Positions 33,297-41,240 of a stretch of DNA of 64,000 nucleotides are shown piece by piece; position 1 is the stretch's first letter, and every line of letters begins with the position of its first letter. The notes below the pieces were generated by a model, which was not told the origin of the DNA, ran no database searches, and saw nothing but the letters and a program-made list of their open reading frames with translations. Origin of the DNA: Paenibacillus sp. yr247 (GTDB lineage: Bacteria > Bacillota > Bacilli > Paenibacillales > NBRC-103111); assembly GCF_900103825.1 (NCBI RefSeq), contig NZ_FNIF01000001.1, forward strand, positions 806,001-870,000, given 5' to 3'. The position numbers and the translations under genes were made by a program.

Positions 33297-33816
33297 CTTA
33301 TAACCCCATGCATGTATTCGTAGCCGTGAAGAGCAAGCTCGATGGCAATCCTTTTGTGTGGATGCATGTAATCGTCGCCAAGCAGCACGGATATTTTGTC
33401 CAGACGATGATAGAGGGTTTGTCTGACGATAAATAGCTCTTTGGCTGTTTCCTGTTTGGATCCGCTTTGCGCTAAATATATTTTCAACGTCTTTAAAAGC
33501 TGACCGCTTTTCTCACGATCATAGCTCAGCAAGCTTCCAATGTTTTCATCAAAAAATGACTCCAGTGAGCCGGTTTGTTTCATTTTTATGATGACTTTAT
33601 TAACATGCAGCTCTTGATAAAATGGCTTCGCAAGCTGAGTTCCTCGTCATCATGCCAACCAATGCCCGTGTTTAAAATAAGCTCATTGCCATTGAGTAAA
33701 TGGTCGAATTGGGGCACTTCCATAATATGAACCCAACGAACTGTGCGGTTCAAAGCTTCTTCACTCGCTTTGGCTTCGGCTTTCTGAAATTAGGGAAGCT
33801 GCAAAAAATCTCTCAC
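33293..33816 (-). pseudogene. PucR-family regulator, internally deleted and frameshifted
   Basis: The C-terminal ~90 codons (33293-33583) give an intact PucR-type helix-turn-helix (ETAKELFIVRQTLYHRLDKI). Upstream, the minus strand encodes VRDFLQLP, stop, FQKAEAKASEEALNRTVRW, then VHIMEVPQFDHLLNGNELIL and TGIGWHDDEELSL, the PucR N-terminal domain, and a frameshift before ELHVNKVIIKMKQTG. The middle domain is missing. So the regulator that probably controlled the purine/pyrimidine genes has been destroyed by a deletion, a stop and a frameshift. Confidence 0.8.
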
Positions 33817-33873
33817 TTGTAATTGTAAAAGTGTCTGTACCAAGGACGATCACCAACGGATATAGTGATAGGG

Positions 33874-33897
33874 GCCGCGAGAGATTGCGGCTTTTTT
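33874..33897 (+). terminator. Terminator before the ABC exporter operon
   Basis: GCCGC, loop GAGAGATT, GCGGC, then TTTTTT. Confidence 0.7.
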
Positions 33898-33927
33898 ACT
33901 ATTTATTAATTATAATTAAATCGTTCA

Positions 33928-33956
33928 TTGTCGGCTGAGTGGCAATTTAGTATGAT
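33928..33956 (+). promoter_or_regulatory. SigA-type promoter for the ABC exporter operon
   Basis: TTGTCG (33928-33933), exactly 17 bases, TATGAT (33951-33956). Begins transcription about 25 bases before the leader ORF at 33988. Confidence 0.6.
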
Positions 33957-33987
33957 TGACTGTACGGTTGGATGAGGAGGTAAATAG

Positions 33988-34089
33988 GTGTGGTTTAAGT
34001 GGAAAAATCAATTAGCCACATTAAAAGTTAATGTCATTAATAATTACTGGAGGACCCTGCATAATGAAGCGAAAACAAAAAAAGAATAA
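33988..34089 (+). CDS. 33-residue leader ORF overlapping the ABC exporter gene
   Basis: GTG start at 33988, six or seven bases after a perfect GAGGAGGT. The peptide begins MWFKWKNQLATL, has three Trp, is basic and ends KTKKE at 34087-34089, overlapping the first 26 bases of the exporter gene in another frame. Strong site and tight overlap suggest translation and coupling. It could be a regulatory leader peptide that senses ribosome stalling or simply assist initiation downstream. No homology recognised. Confidence 0.5.
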   Translation: MWFKWKNQLATLKVNVINNYWRTLHNEAKTKKE

Positions 34090-35827
34090 TGCGATGGGGC
34101 AATATGCTGAGCTGCTTAGCAAGTATTTGTTTCCTCAGAAGGGTACACTCGTAATACTAACGATGCTCTTATTTGCATCCATTGGTTTACAACTTATTAA
34201 CCCGCAAATTATTCGCTACTTTATTGATACTGCGCAATCGCAAGGCACCATGAAGCCGCTGATTACAGCCGCGATTCTGTTTATAAGCTTTTCACTTGTG
34301 CAGCAATTGGTGTCTGTTATTGCCACTTATTTTAGTGAAAATGTAGGCTGGAAAACAACGAATAAATTACGTGTCGATCTTGCGGCGCATTGCTTGTCAC
34401 TGGATATGACTTTTCATAAATCACATACATCGGGTTCACTCATCGAGCGTGTTGATGGGGACGTGAATGCTTTGGCCAATTTCTTTTCTAGCATGATCAT
34501 TCATTTATTTGGCAATCTATTGCTGATGGCTGGCATTATTGTTTTATTATTTCGGGAAAATTGGTTGATTGGCGCCGGAATGGCTTTTTTCGTCATTTTT
34601 GCCGTCTATATGATTCAGTGGATTCGGAAATTTGCTGTTCCTGTATGGGCTGGATGGAGACAGGCGAACGCTGAGTTTTACGGTTTTATTGGTGAGCATT
34701 TGGAAGGAACGGAAGATATCCGCGCGAATGGTGCAGTAGGGTTCGTCATGAATCGCTTCTACACCATGCTTAGAAAGATGTTACCGCTTCGGGTTAAAGC
34801 CTTTCTCGGCTTCTGCGCGATGTGGAACATGTCGATATTCGTTTTTGCGTTGGGGAATGCGATGGCTTTTGGAATAAGTGCTTATCTGTGGCATACCCAG
34901 CATATCTCGCTAGGCACCGTGTATTTGATTTTCTTTTATACCGAATTGTTAGCTAAACCGATTGAGAAAATCCGTACGCAAATGGAAGATTTGCAAAAGG
35001 CAGACGCCAGTATCTCTCGCATTCGTGAACTGTTCGCGACACAATCTGAGATCAAGGATGGAACTGGTGCGCCATTATCGGAGGGGCCGCTCGGTGTTGA
35101 ATTCCGGGATGTAACGTTCAGCTATGATGAAGATCAACCAACTTTAAAGGGTATACATCTAGCTATGAAGCCAGGTGAAGTCCTAGGCCTACTTGGCCGT
35201 ACGGGGAGCGGAAAATCAACGATGGCTCGATTGCTTCTGCGCTTCTACGATCCTCAAAGTGGAACGATAGCACTTGGTGGAACCGATATACGAAACTGTA
35301 AGCTAGCCGATCTACGAAAGCGAGTAGCCTTGGTGACGCAAAATATTGAAATCATGCAGGGGACAATTCGTGATAATTTGACCTTCTATGATGATTCGAT
35401 CACGGACAAGAAAATTATTGATGTGCTCAGGGAGCTTGGACTTGGTGCATGGTATGAAGCGATGCCTGAAGGGTTGGATACGCGTCTAGCCTCTGGAGGA
35501 GGGAGCTTGTCTGCAGGAGAAGCCCAACTGTTAGCCTTCGCTCGAGTTTTCCTAACGAATCCCGGACTTGTGATCATGGATGAAGCTTCCTCAAGACTTG
35601 ATCCGCTAACCGAGCAGCGTATTGAGAAAGCTGTTTCTAAGCTGTTGACCGAACGTTCTTGCATTATGATTGCGCATCGACTAGCAACTGTACAACGAGC
35701 TGATCACATTTTAATTTTGGATAATGGCCGTGTGATGGAATCGGGTAAAAGAGAACTTCTTGCCGCGGATCCGAATTCTCGCTTCAGCCAATTACTTGCC
35801 ACAGGCCTTGAGGAGGTATTGGCATGA
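34064..35827 (+). CDS. ABC exporter half-transporter A (permease plus ATPase)
   Basis: 587 residues. Six-helix ABC_membrane domain (about 20-310) and nucleotide-binding domain (about 345-580) with Walker A LLGRTGSGKST, signature LSAGEAQLLAF (Ala and Glu where LSGGQ is usual) and Walker B LVIMDEASS with a normal catalytic Glu, then the H-loop in IAHRLATV. It resembles YheI/BmrC-type partners of heterodimeric drug exporters. ATG 34064 follows GGAGG by ten bases; the in-frame ATG at 34031 has no site. Overlaps the partner gene by four bases (ATGA). Confidence 0.88.
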   Translation: MKRKQKKNNAMGQYAELLSKYLFPQKGTLVILTMLLFASIGLQLINPQIIRYFIDTAQSQGTMKPLITAAILFISFSLVQQLVSVIATYFSENVGWKTTNKLRVDLAAHCLSLDMTFHKSHTSGSLIERVDGDVNALANFFSSMIIHLFGNLLLMAGIIVLLFRENWLIGAGMAFFVIFAVYMIQWIRKFAVPVWAGWRQANAEFYGFIGEHLEGTEDIRANGAVGFVMNRFYTMLRKMLPLRVKAFLGFCAMWNMSIFVFALGNAMAFGISAYLWHTQHISLGTVYLIFFYTELLAKPIEKIRTQMEDLQKADASISRIRELFATQSEIKDGTGAPLSEGPLGVEFRDVTFSYDEDQPTLKGIHLAMKPGEVLGLLGRTGSGKSTMARLLLRFYDPQSGTIALGGTDIRNCKLADLRKRVALVTQNIEIMQGTIRDNLTFYDDSITDKKIIDVLRELGLGAWYEAMPEGLDTRLASGGGSLSAGEAQLLAFARVFLTNPGLVIMDEASSRLDPLTEQRIEKAVSKLLTERSCIMIAHRLATVQRADHILILDNGRVMESGKRELLAADPNSRFSQLLATGLEEVLA

Positions 35828-37698
35828 ATACGTATCAATATTTATGGCGGCTCATTATGTACCGACCTTTCCGGTATATCATTAACGCAATTGCTTGGAC
35901 GGTTATTTATTTGGCGCCAATTGTACCGGGATTAGTGACGAAAGAATTTTTCGATTCCCTGACAGGCAGTTCGAAGCTAGGCTACGGGGTTTGGGGACTG
36001 ATTGCTCTGTTGATAGCTGCTGCCTTAGGACGAATCATACTTATCGTGATTGGTTTTATTACGGATGTTAATTTCCGCTTTCGCATGGGGATGCTGCTAA
36101 GACGAAACTTGCTTGAGCATGTACTGAAGCAGCCTGGAGCGCAGGCCATTCCTGTTTCACCCGGTGAAGCGATCAGTCATTTCCGAGACGATGTCGATCA
36201 ATCGGAAGAGGCTGCGAGCTGGTCGGTCGATGTATTCGGGATGACTTGTTTTGCTCTTGTGTCGGGTTATATTCTGATTCGTATTGATGCTCAAATGACG
36301 CTACTTGTTTTTATGCCGATTGTGCTCGTGATTACGACTGCTCAGCTAGCTACGGTCCGCTTACAGAAGTATCGCGCAGCTAGCCGAGAATCAACCTCTA
36401 AGGTAACCGGGGAGATCAGCGAGATGTTCGGCAATGTGCAGGCTATTCAAGTCGCAGGCGCCGAGAAACGTGTGATCAATCGATTCCGCAGTTTCGGTGA
36501 TGACCGCAGGAAAGCAATGCTGAAGGATCGCCTGATGACTGAACTGCTGGATTCGGTGTTTTCCAACTCCGTTAACCTTGGAACAGGACTCATTCTATTG
36601 CTTGCTGGAACCAAAATGAGAGCAGGGACATTTACAGTCGGAGATTTTGCTCTTTTCGTTTACTATTTAACCTTTGTGACGCAGTTTATTACGAATGTGG
36701 GTAAATTCATTACGTATTTTAAACAGATGAGCGTGTCTCTGGAGAGATTGACGTTTCTCTTGCAGGGGGCATCGGCTAAGGTTCTTACGATGGTTAATTC
36801 GCTGCATTTGAAGCCGGGTGGTTCGTTACCGGGGGCAAAGAAAGAGGAGGGGTTAGAGCGTGAAAACGTGATTGGGCCAAAGCACAAGGAAGGATTAAAG
36901 CATGAAAGCGTGAGCAGTGCAAAGAATGAGGGCAGATTCGAGCGAGAAACCGTAAGTGTGGCTGCGCTGAAGCGGCTTGATGTGAATGGGCTCACCTATG
37001 CTTATTCCGATACTGGCAGAGGGATTTCGGACATTCACTTTAGCTTGAAAAGAGGATCGTTCACCGTCATTACGGGGACGATCGGCTCGGGTAAAACCAC
37101 GCTTGTTCGCTCGCTCCTTGGGCTTTTGCCCAAGGGAAAGGGAACGATTGCGTGGAATGGGGTGCCCGTCGAAGACCCGGGCACCTTCTTTACACCGCCG
37201 CGGAGCGCATACACCGCGCAAGTGCCGCGGTTATACAGCGATACGCTGCGCAACAATATTTTGCTCGGGCAGGCGGAGCAAGGCGATGGCTTGCAGCAGG
37301 CGCTTAACGCGGCGGTGATGGAATTCGACGTCGCGCAGCTGCCTGGCGGGCTGGACACCGTCATCGGACCGCGTGGGGTGAAGCTCTCCGGCGGCCAGGC
37401 GCAGCGGACGGCGGCAGCGCGCATGCTCGTGCGCGACGCCGAGCTTTACGTCTTCGACGACCTGTCGAGCGCGCTCGACGTGGAGACGGAACAGAAGCTG
37501 TGGGAGCGGATGTTCCAGCGTCGAAGCGACGCGACCTGCCTGGTCGTGTCGCACCGCAAAACGGCGCTAACGCGGGCGGACCACATCATTGTGATGAGGG
37601 ACGGACGCATAGAAGCCGAAGGCACTTCAGAGGAGCTGCTCCTGCGGAGTGCAACGTTCAGGGAACTGTGGTATGGCGATGAGCGGCATTCGCAATGA
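35824..37698 (+). CDS. ABC exporter half-transporter B (degenerate ATPase site) with repeat linker
   Basis: 624 residues. Six-helix membrane domain (about 10-310), a linker and an ATPase domain (about 385-620) with Walker A TGTIGSGKTT, a canonical LSGGQAQRTAAA signature and Walker B LYVFDDLSSALD, in which the catalytic Glu is Asp. That pairing (one partner with Asp, the other with an altered signature) is typical of heterodimers such as BmrCD and TM287/288. The linker (residues about 339-380) holds three 14-residue repeats, which makes the protein longer than relatives. The 3' third is much richer in GC than the first part. A terminator follows. Confidence 0.88.
   Translation: MNTYQYLWRLIMYRPFRYIINAIAWTVIYLAPIVPGLVTKEFFDSLTGSSKLGYGVWGLIALLIAAALGRIILIVIGFITDVNFRFRMGMLLRRNLLEHVLKQPGAQAIPVSPGEAISHFRDDVDQSEEAASWSVDVFGMTCFALVSGYILIRIDAQMTLLVFMPIVLVITTAQLATVRLQKYRAASRESTSKVTGEISEMFGNVQAIQVAGAEKRVINRFRSFGDDRRKAMLKDRLMTELLDSVFSNSVNLGTGLILLLAGTKMRAGTFTVGDFALFVYYLTFVTQFITNVGKFITYFKQMSVSLERLTFLLQGASAKVLTMVNSLHLKPGGSLPGAKKEEGLERENVIGPKHKEGLKHESVSSAKNEGRFERETVSVAALKRLDVNGLTYAYSDTGRGISDIHFSLKRGSFTVITGTIGSGKTTLVRSLLGLLPKGKGTIAWNGVPVEDPGTFFTPPRSAYTAQVPRLYSDTLRNNILLGQAEQGDGLQQALNAAVMEFDVAQLPGGLDTVIGPRGVKLSGGQAQRTAAARMLVRDAELYVFDDLSSALDVETEQKLWERMFQRRSDATCLVVSHRKTALTRADHIIVMRDGRIEAEGTSEELLLRSATFRELWYGDERHSQ
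36838..36963 (+). repeat. Three 42-bp in-frame repeats in the exporter linker
   Basis: Three consecutive 14-codon units: KKEEGLERENVIGP, KHKEGLKHESVSSA and KNEGRFERETVSVA. All share the pattern K-x-x-E-G-(hydrophobic)-x-x-E-x-V. They lie exactly between the membrane and ATPase domains. Confidence 0.7.
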
Positions 37699-37751
37699 GC
37701 AGGTAGGATCATTTCGTCTGATTTAATTAAATGGAAAAAATCCTTAAAAGC

Positions 37752-37865
37752 GGGGGCTACCGCTTAATTAGCTGGAGGAATTCCAGTTAAGTAGCTACGT
37801 CCACTTCATATGTGTAAAATTAGCGGGAGCAATTCCTCCTAATTAGTTCCCGAGCATCGAAGCTA
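37752..37865. repeat. Intergenic palindromic repeats
   Basis: Two related dyads: TTAATTAGCTGGA with TCCAGTTAAGTAG (37764-37793), and AATTAGCGGGAGC with AATTCCTCCTAATTAG (37819-37846). AGCT(A)C elements and GGGAGCAATTCC-like cores recur in both. They resemble the small dispersed hairpin repeats common in Paenibacillus intergenic DNA; membership in a family is inferred. Confidence 0.45.
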
Positions 37866-37876
37866 CCGTTAAAAAA

Positions 37877-37919
37877 GAGCCTCCATTTCCACTGTCAGCG
37901 TGGTTTTGGAGGTTCTTTA
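37877..37919 (+). terminator. Terminator after the ABC exporter operon
   Basis: GAGCCTCCA pairs with TGGAGGTTC around a 21-base loop, then TTTATT. Confidence 0.75.
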
Positions 37920-37980
37920 TTACAAGGCTTTTTAATTATTTTTAAAGTTTGAGAGCACTTTTAGAGAGGAGCTAAACAAA

Positions 37981-38425
37981 TGATAATTAGAACAGAATCA
38001 CAGAATGACCATAAAGAAGTATATAAGCTAAATTACGAGGCATTTGGAAAGAGAGATAGTGAATCAAAGTTAGTTGAACGAATTAGATCTTCAGAGGAAT
38101 TCATACCTGAATTATCTATTGTGGCTGAATTAGATAATCAAATCATTGGCCAGCTGTGATACCCGACTTTCAAAAAGAAGGTGTAGGTTCGGAATTAATA
38201 TTTGAAGGAATCAGAAGAACTAAGGAATTAGGATACGGGATTATTTTACTTATCGGTCATCCTACATATTATCCGAGGTTTGGATTTAAGCCGGCAAGAA
38301 CATATGGGTATGAGTTAAACCAATTCAAAGTATCAGATGATGTTTTTATGGTTTGTGAAGTATTGGAAGGGCAATTGAGGAATATGAATGGAGAACTTCT
38401 ATATCCAAGATCTTTTTTTAGCTGA
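37981..38425 (+). pseudogene. GNAT acetyltransferase with internal deletion
   Basis: ATG 37981 behind GAGAGGAGC reads the N-terminal part (MIIRTESQNDHKEVYKLNYE through LDNQIIGQL) to a TGA at 38157. The following frame gives IPDFQKEGVGSELIFEGI and YYPRFGFKPARTYGYEL, the acetyl-CoA-binding and C-terminal parts of a YhbS-like GNAT. About 30 codons, including the central strands before the P-loop, are absent, with a frame change at the junction (about 38155). Not functional. Confidence 0.75.
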
Positions 38426-38524
38426 ATCAAAGAAGGAATTAACATCACTTAACAACATATTCACACTTCGGGCTGGTGCCCTTGGCCTGCCCGTGATAAT
38501 TCAGGTAAGTGAGGGGGATTGGTC

Positions 38525-39193
38525 ATTATAATTAAAGCTTTTATTTTTGATCTGGATGGAACGCTACTTGATCGAAATTCATCCTTGAAAGACTTCATAG
38601 AACACCAATATAATCGAATTTCTGACCTTCATCGCATCGATAAATCAATCTACGTCAACAGATTTATTGAATTAGATCAACGTGGTTACGTATGGAAGGA
38701 CAAAGTATATCAGCAAATCAAACGAGAATATGACTTATCACTTTCATGGGAAGAATTATTAGAGGATTATATCAATAATTTCAACTCTCATTGTATTGGT
38801 TTTCCTAATCTTCATGAGCTTCTTGGGTATTTGAAGAATAAGGGGTTGAAGCTTGGAATGATAACAAACGGATTCAGTGAATTTCAAATAAGAAATATAG
38901 AAGCGTTGGGAATTATCCATTATTTTGATACCCTCTTAGTTTCTGAAATTGAAGGTTTAAGAAAACCTGATCCAGAGATTTTTATTAGAGCTCTAAGTAA
39001 TTTGGGCTTGCAACCTGAAGAAGCTGTGTATGTTGGTGATCATCCTGAGAATGATGTTATTGCTAGTCGGAATGTGGGAATGAAAGGCGTATGGAAAGCA
39101 GATGTTTATTACAAAGAAACATTTGAAAGAGATCATACAATTGAAGATTTAATGGAGATCAGGAGCTATTTCGAGCATATTTTAAAGGAATAA
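38525..39193 (+). CDS. HAD-superfamily hydrolase (YjjG/YfnB-like)
   Basis: 222-224 residues, class with an N-terminal nucleophile motif FIFDLDGTLLD, motif II ITNGFS, and motif III-IV RKPDPEIF and GDHPENDVIAS. Cytoplasmic phosphatase acting on small phosphorylated metabolites, possibly nucleotides. The start is odd: homologous reading IIKAFIFDLDG begins at ATT 38525, correctly spaced from GAGGGGGA, whereas the nearest standard codon, TTG 38519, is only one base from that site. An ATT start, or mutation of an original ATG, is likely. Confidence 0.82.
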   Translation: MIIKAFIFDLDGTLLDRNSSLKDFIEHQYNRISDLHRIDKSIYVNRFIELDQRGYVWKDKVYQQIKREYDLSLSWEELLEDYINNFNSHCIGFPNLHELLGYLKNKGLKLGMITNGFSEFQIRNIEALGIIHYFDTLLVSEIEGLRKPDPEIFIRALSNLGLQPEEAVYVGDHPENDVIASRNVGMKGVWKADVYYKETFERDHTIEDLMEIRSYFEHILKE

Positions 39194-39242
39194 ACCAAGT
39201 AGACAACGCTATAGGTATTTATTCCTAAAAATATAAGAACAC

Positions 39243-39271
39243 TTGTACGCATAGTAAATAAAAGGTAAAAT
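39243..39271 (+). promoter_or_regulatory. Promoter of the holin-like toxin gene
   Basis: TTGTAC (39243-39248), 17-base spacer, TAAAAT (39266-39271), about 60 bases before the ORF. Confidence 0.5.
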
Positions 39272-39331
39272 ATAGATACAATTGAATCTTGGGTGGGCAT
39301 GGTTTTCCCTTCGTAAGGAGGAGGTGTAGCC

Positions 39332-39424
39332 ATGGAAGTAAAAGATGCAATCACGATTATGTTCCTATTCGGAATGTTTATCCTTGCTCTTTTAACATAC
39401 ATTAACAACAACAAGAGAAAGTAA
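39332..39424 (+). CDS. Putative holin-like toxin, 30 aa (type I toxin family)
   Basis: Starts MEVKDAITIMFLFGMFILALL and ends NNNKRK: a short acidic/basic head, a single membrane helix and a basic Asn/Lys tail, as in the 'putative holin-like toxin' family related to TxpA/BsrG type I toxins. Strong site AAGGAGGAGGT before ATG 39332 and a terminator immediately after the stop. Such toxins are usually silenced by an antisense RNA running into the 3' end; I could not locate a convincing antisense promoter. Confidence 0.75.
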   Translation: MEVKDAITIMFLFGMFILALLTYINNNKRK

Positions 39425-39425
39425 A

Positions 39426-39465
39426 AAACCCACCCAAAGGTTGACCGCCGAAGGTGGGTTTTTAT
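39426..39465 (+). terminator. Terminator of the toxin gene
   Basis: AACCCACC with GGTGGGTTTTT, overlapping the end of the toxin message. Confidence 0.85.
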
Positions 39466-39510
39466 TACCTATAAGACTTAGAAGGGAATAAGCCATCCAA
39501 GCCAATTGTA

Positions 39511-39541
39511 GTGACCAAGTGTTCGCTGCACTTGGTCTTTA
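39511..39541 (+). terminator. Second strong hairpin downstream of the toxin
   Basis: ACCAAGTG, loop TTCGCTG, CACTTGGT, then CTTTATT. It is 45 bases past the toxin terminator, in a gene-free stretch (39466-39686), so it may end a separate small RNA. Confidence 0.6.
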
Positions 39542-39686
39542 TTAATCCTATGATAACACAATCAACTATTGGCTACAAACGAAAAAACTTATTAGGGGAT
39601 TGAAATAAGGCAAAGCAGGGAAAATCCACCAAAGAACGAACTAAATAAGATATCTACTAACAATGACCAAAGGAGCGAACAAACGG

Positions 39687-40214
39687 ATGAACGATACTCA
39701 AAATCTTCTTTTGATTACGGATATACCAGGATACACGCAGCAAATCAGCAGGCTGATGTCGATGATGAATTACGCTAGATATACGACGCTTCGCTGTGTG
39801 GAAGGGCTGACGACGGAACAGTTGGACTATAGGATCGATGAGACAAGTAACTCAATTGGTGCACTGCTGCTGCACTTTGCAGCGGTAGAGGTTGCTTATC
39901 AGTTGGAAACTTTTGAGCACCGCGATTTGAACGAAGATGAGTTACGGATTTGGGGAGCTGCTCTTCATTTGGGTGACGAAGGAAGGGCGCAAATCAAGAG
40001 TCACAACCTTGCGTACTACCTCAATATTTTGCACGAGGTGCGCAGCAAAACGTATGAGGTTTTTAAGACGAAAACGGATGACTGGTTGTATGAAGAATAT
40101 CCTTTCTGGCGAGATCAACAAGCTAATCATTATTTCATGTGGTATCACGTGTTCGAGGATGAAATTAATCATCGTGGACAGATTCGTTGGATGCGTAAAC
40201 GACTCCCGCTGTAA
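39687..40214 (+). CDS. DinB-family protein
   Basis: 175 residues. Four-helix-bundle DinB/DUF664-type fold with a metal-binding His triad typical of this superfamily: LLLHFAAVEVAYQ in helix 2 and WYHVFEDEINHRGQIRW in helix 4. Bacterial DinB-like proteins are putative thiol-dependent (bacillithiol) S-transferases or stress proteins. ATG 39687 follows GGAGCG at good distance; the ATG at 39663 has none. A short ORF and amj follow. Confidence 0.8.
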   Translation: MNDTQNLLLITDIPGYTQQISRLMSMMNYARYTTLRCVEGLTTEQLDYRIDETSNSIGALLLHFAAVEVAYQLETFEHRDLNEDELRIWGAALHLGDEGRAQIKSHNLAYYLNILHEVRSKTYEVFKTKTDDWLYEEYPFWRDQQANHYFMWYHVFEDEINHRGQIRWMRKRLPL

Positions 40215-40261
40215 GCAAGACGGCTTTCTCATAATAATAAATTTCAATAGGAGGAGAGTAG

Positions 40262-40366
40262 ATGAGTTCGAAGGAAATAGTCAGTCTGACCGCTTCGGTG
40301 GGCTTCCAAATTGGTGTCACAAGGACGCTCCCCCTGGCTCTATCAGAAGGTGAGTTCGTACGATGA
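40262..40366 (+). CDS. 34-residue ORF translationally coupled to amj
   Basis: A perfect AGGAGGAG lies six bases before ATG 40262. The peptide MSSKEIVSLTASVGFQ... ends FVR with its TGA overlapping the amj ATG (ATGA). No recognised family. The strong site and exact overlap argue for translation, either as a leader that loads ribosomes on amj or as a small protein in its own right. Confidence 0.5.
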   Translation: MSSKEIVSLTASVGFQIGVTRTLPLALSEGEFVR

Positions 40367-41157
40367 CGAACACGCTCATTCTGGTCTTCATTTTGACGAT
40401 GATTATTCATACCGCGGAAACGCTGTCGTACTCGATTCGTTATGCTGGTGTGCAGGTGAAAAAGCTCGCCGTGGCACTTTCCTTAGTCGGGATTGTCGTC
40501 CTCGTATCCCGCACAGCAAATTTAATTCAGGCGCCAATGACTGCCCACTTCGTTGATTTTGCTAAAATAGAACCGACCTTCAATCTGGAGCGTTACTTGC
40601 GAATTAGTTTATTTGCCTCGTCGATTGGTACACTGATTGCGATTGCTTTATTTCCGTCATTTATCAACCTCAGTGTTAGGGTAATTGCGCGACTTGAAGT
40701 GGCAGGATCCATCCCGAAACTCATTTCGAGTGTAACGGTGGGGCAGTTGAAGAACACGAAAAATTATATAAAGAAGCCCAATTTAAAGCTGAGCCAATTC
40801 CGCTATTTGGGCATTCCTAAACGCTTCTTATTGATTAATATCGTAGTGACGGCGTTCTATTCCGTTGGGGTGCTTTCCTCCTTATATGCAGCGCATTTAT
40901 TGCCTGAATTTGCTACGACAGCTTCGCAAGCATCCGGACTCATTAACGGCATCGCCACTATTTTGCTCACGATATTCATAGATCCTCAGTTAGGTCTCAT
41001 CACAGATAAAGCGCTGCATGATGAATCGCAACGTAAACAGCTTGGTAAAATTTATACACTGCTTATGACTTCCCGATTTCTAGGGACCCTGCTTGCACAA
41101 GTGTTCCTTCTCCCGTCTGCTCATTTTATTGGATGGATGGTTAAATGGATTTTCTAA
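40363..41157 (+). CDS. amj: Alternate lipid II flippase Amj
   Basis: 264 residues with six or so hydrophobic segments (TLILVFILTMIIHTAETLSYSIR, LAVALSLVGIVVLVSRT, FLLINIVVTAFYSVGVLSSLYAAHL). The opening IHTAETLSYSIRYAGVQ and TANLIQAP motifs match Amj (YdaH), which moves lipid II across the membrane as an alternative to MurJ and is induced by SigM in B. subtilis. AAGGTGAG lies upstream, and translation is probably coupled to the 34-residue ORF. Likely membrane-located and essential only when MurJ is blocked. Confidence 0.85.
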   Translation: MTNTLILVFILTMIIHTAETLSYSIRYAGVQVKKLAVALSLVGIVVLVSRTANLIQAPMTAHFVDFAKIEPTFNLERYLRISLFASSIGTLIAIALFPSFINLSVRVIARLEVAGSIPKLISSVTVGQLKNTKNYIKKPNLKLSQFRYLGIPKRFLLINIVVTAFYSVGVLSSLYAAHLLPEFATTASQASGLINGIATILLTIFIDPQLGLITDKALHDESQRKQLGKIYTLLMTSRFLGTLLAQVFLLPSAHFIGWMVKWIF

Positions 41158-41190
41158 TTGCTTTATTTCCTTTCTTTCATAGTGCTAGCT

Positions 41191-41199
41191 TGTTATAAT
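41191..41199 (+). promoter_or_regulatory. Extended -10 promoter for the radical SAM gene
   Basis: TGTTATAAT, 42 bases before the start codon; no good -35. Confidence 0.45.
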
Positions 41200-41240
41200 A
41201 GCTAATATCATAGCAGCGCTGCTAGAAACGGAGCCATGGA

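Noticed and set aside
36663-37554. Several long minus-strand open frames over the exporter ATPase domain
   Set aside because: They arise from the GC-rich codon use of the real gene, which keeps antisense frames open; no domain or ribosome site.
37752-37865. CRISPR-like repeat array
   Set aside because: Only two imperfect dyads with no regular spacers and no cas genes.
39425-39600. Antisense antitoxin RNA for the holin-like toxin
   Set aside because: No convincing minus-strand promoter could be found in the expected place; left as an open question under the toxin finding.
39937-40353. Plus-strand 138-codon frame overlapping the DinB gene
   Set aside because: Different frame of the DinB gene running into the intergenic region; DinB motifs and ribosome site support the other frame.
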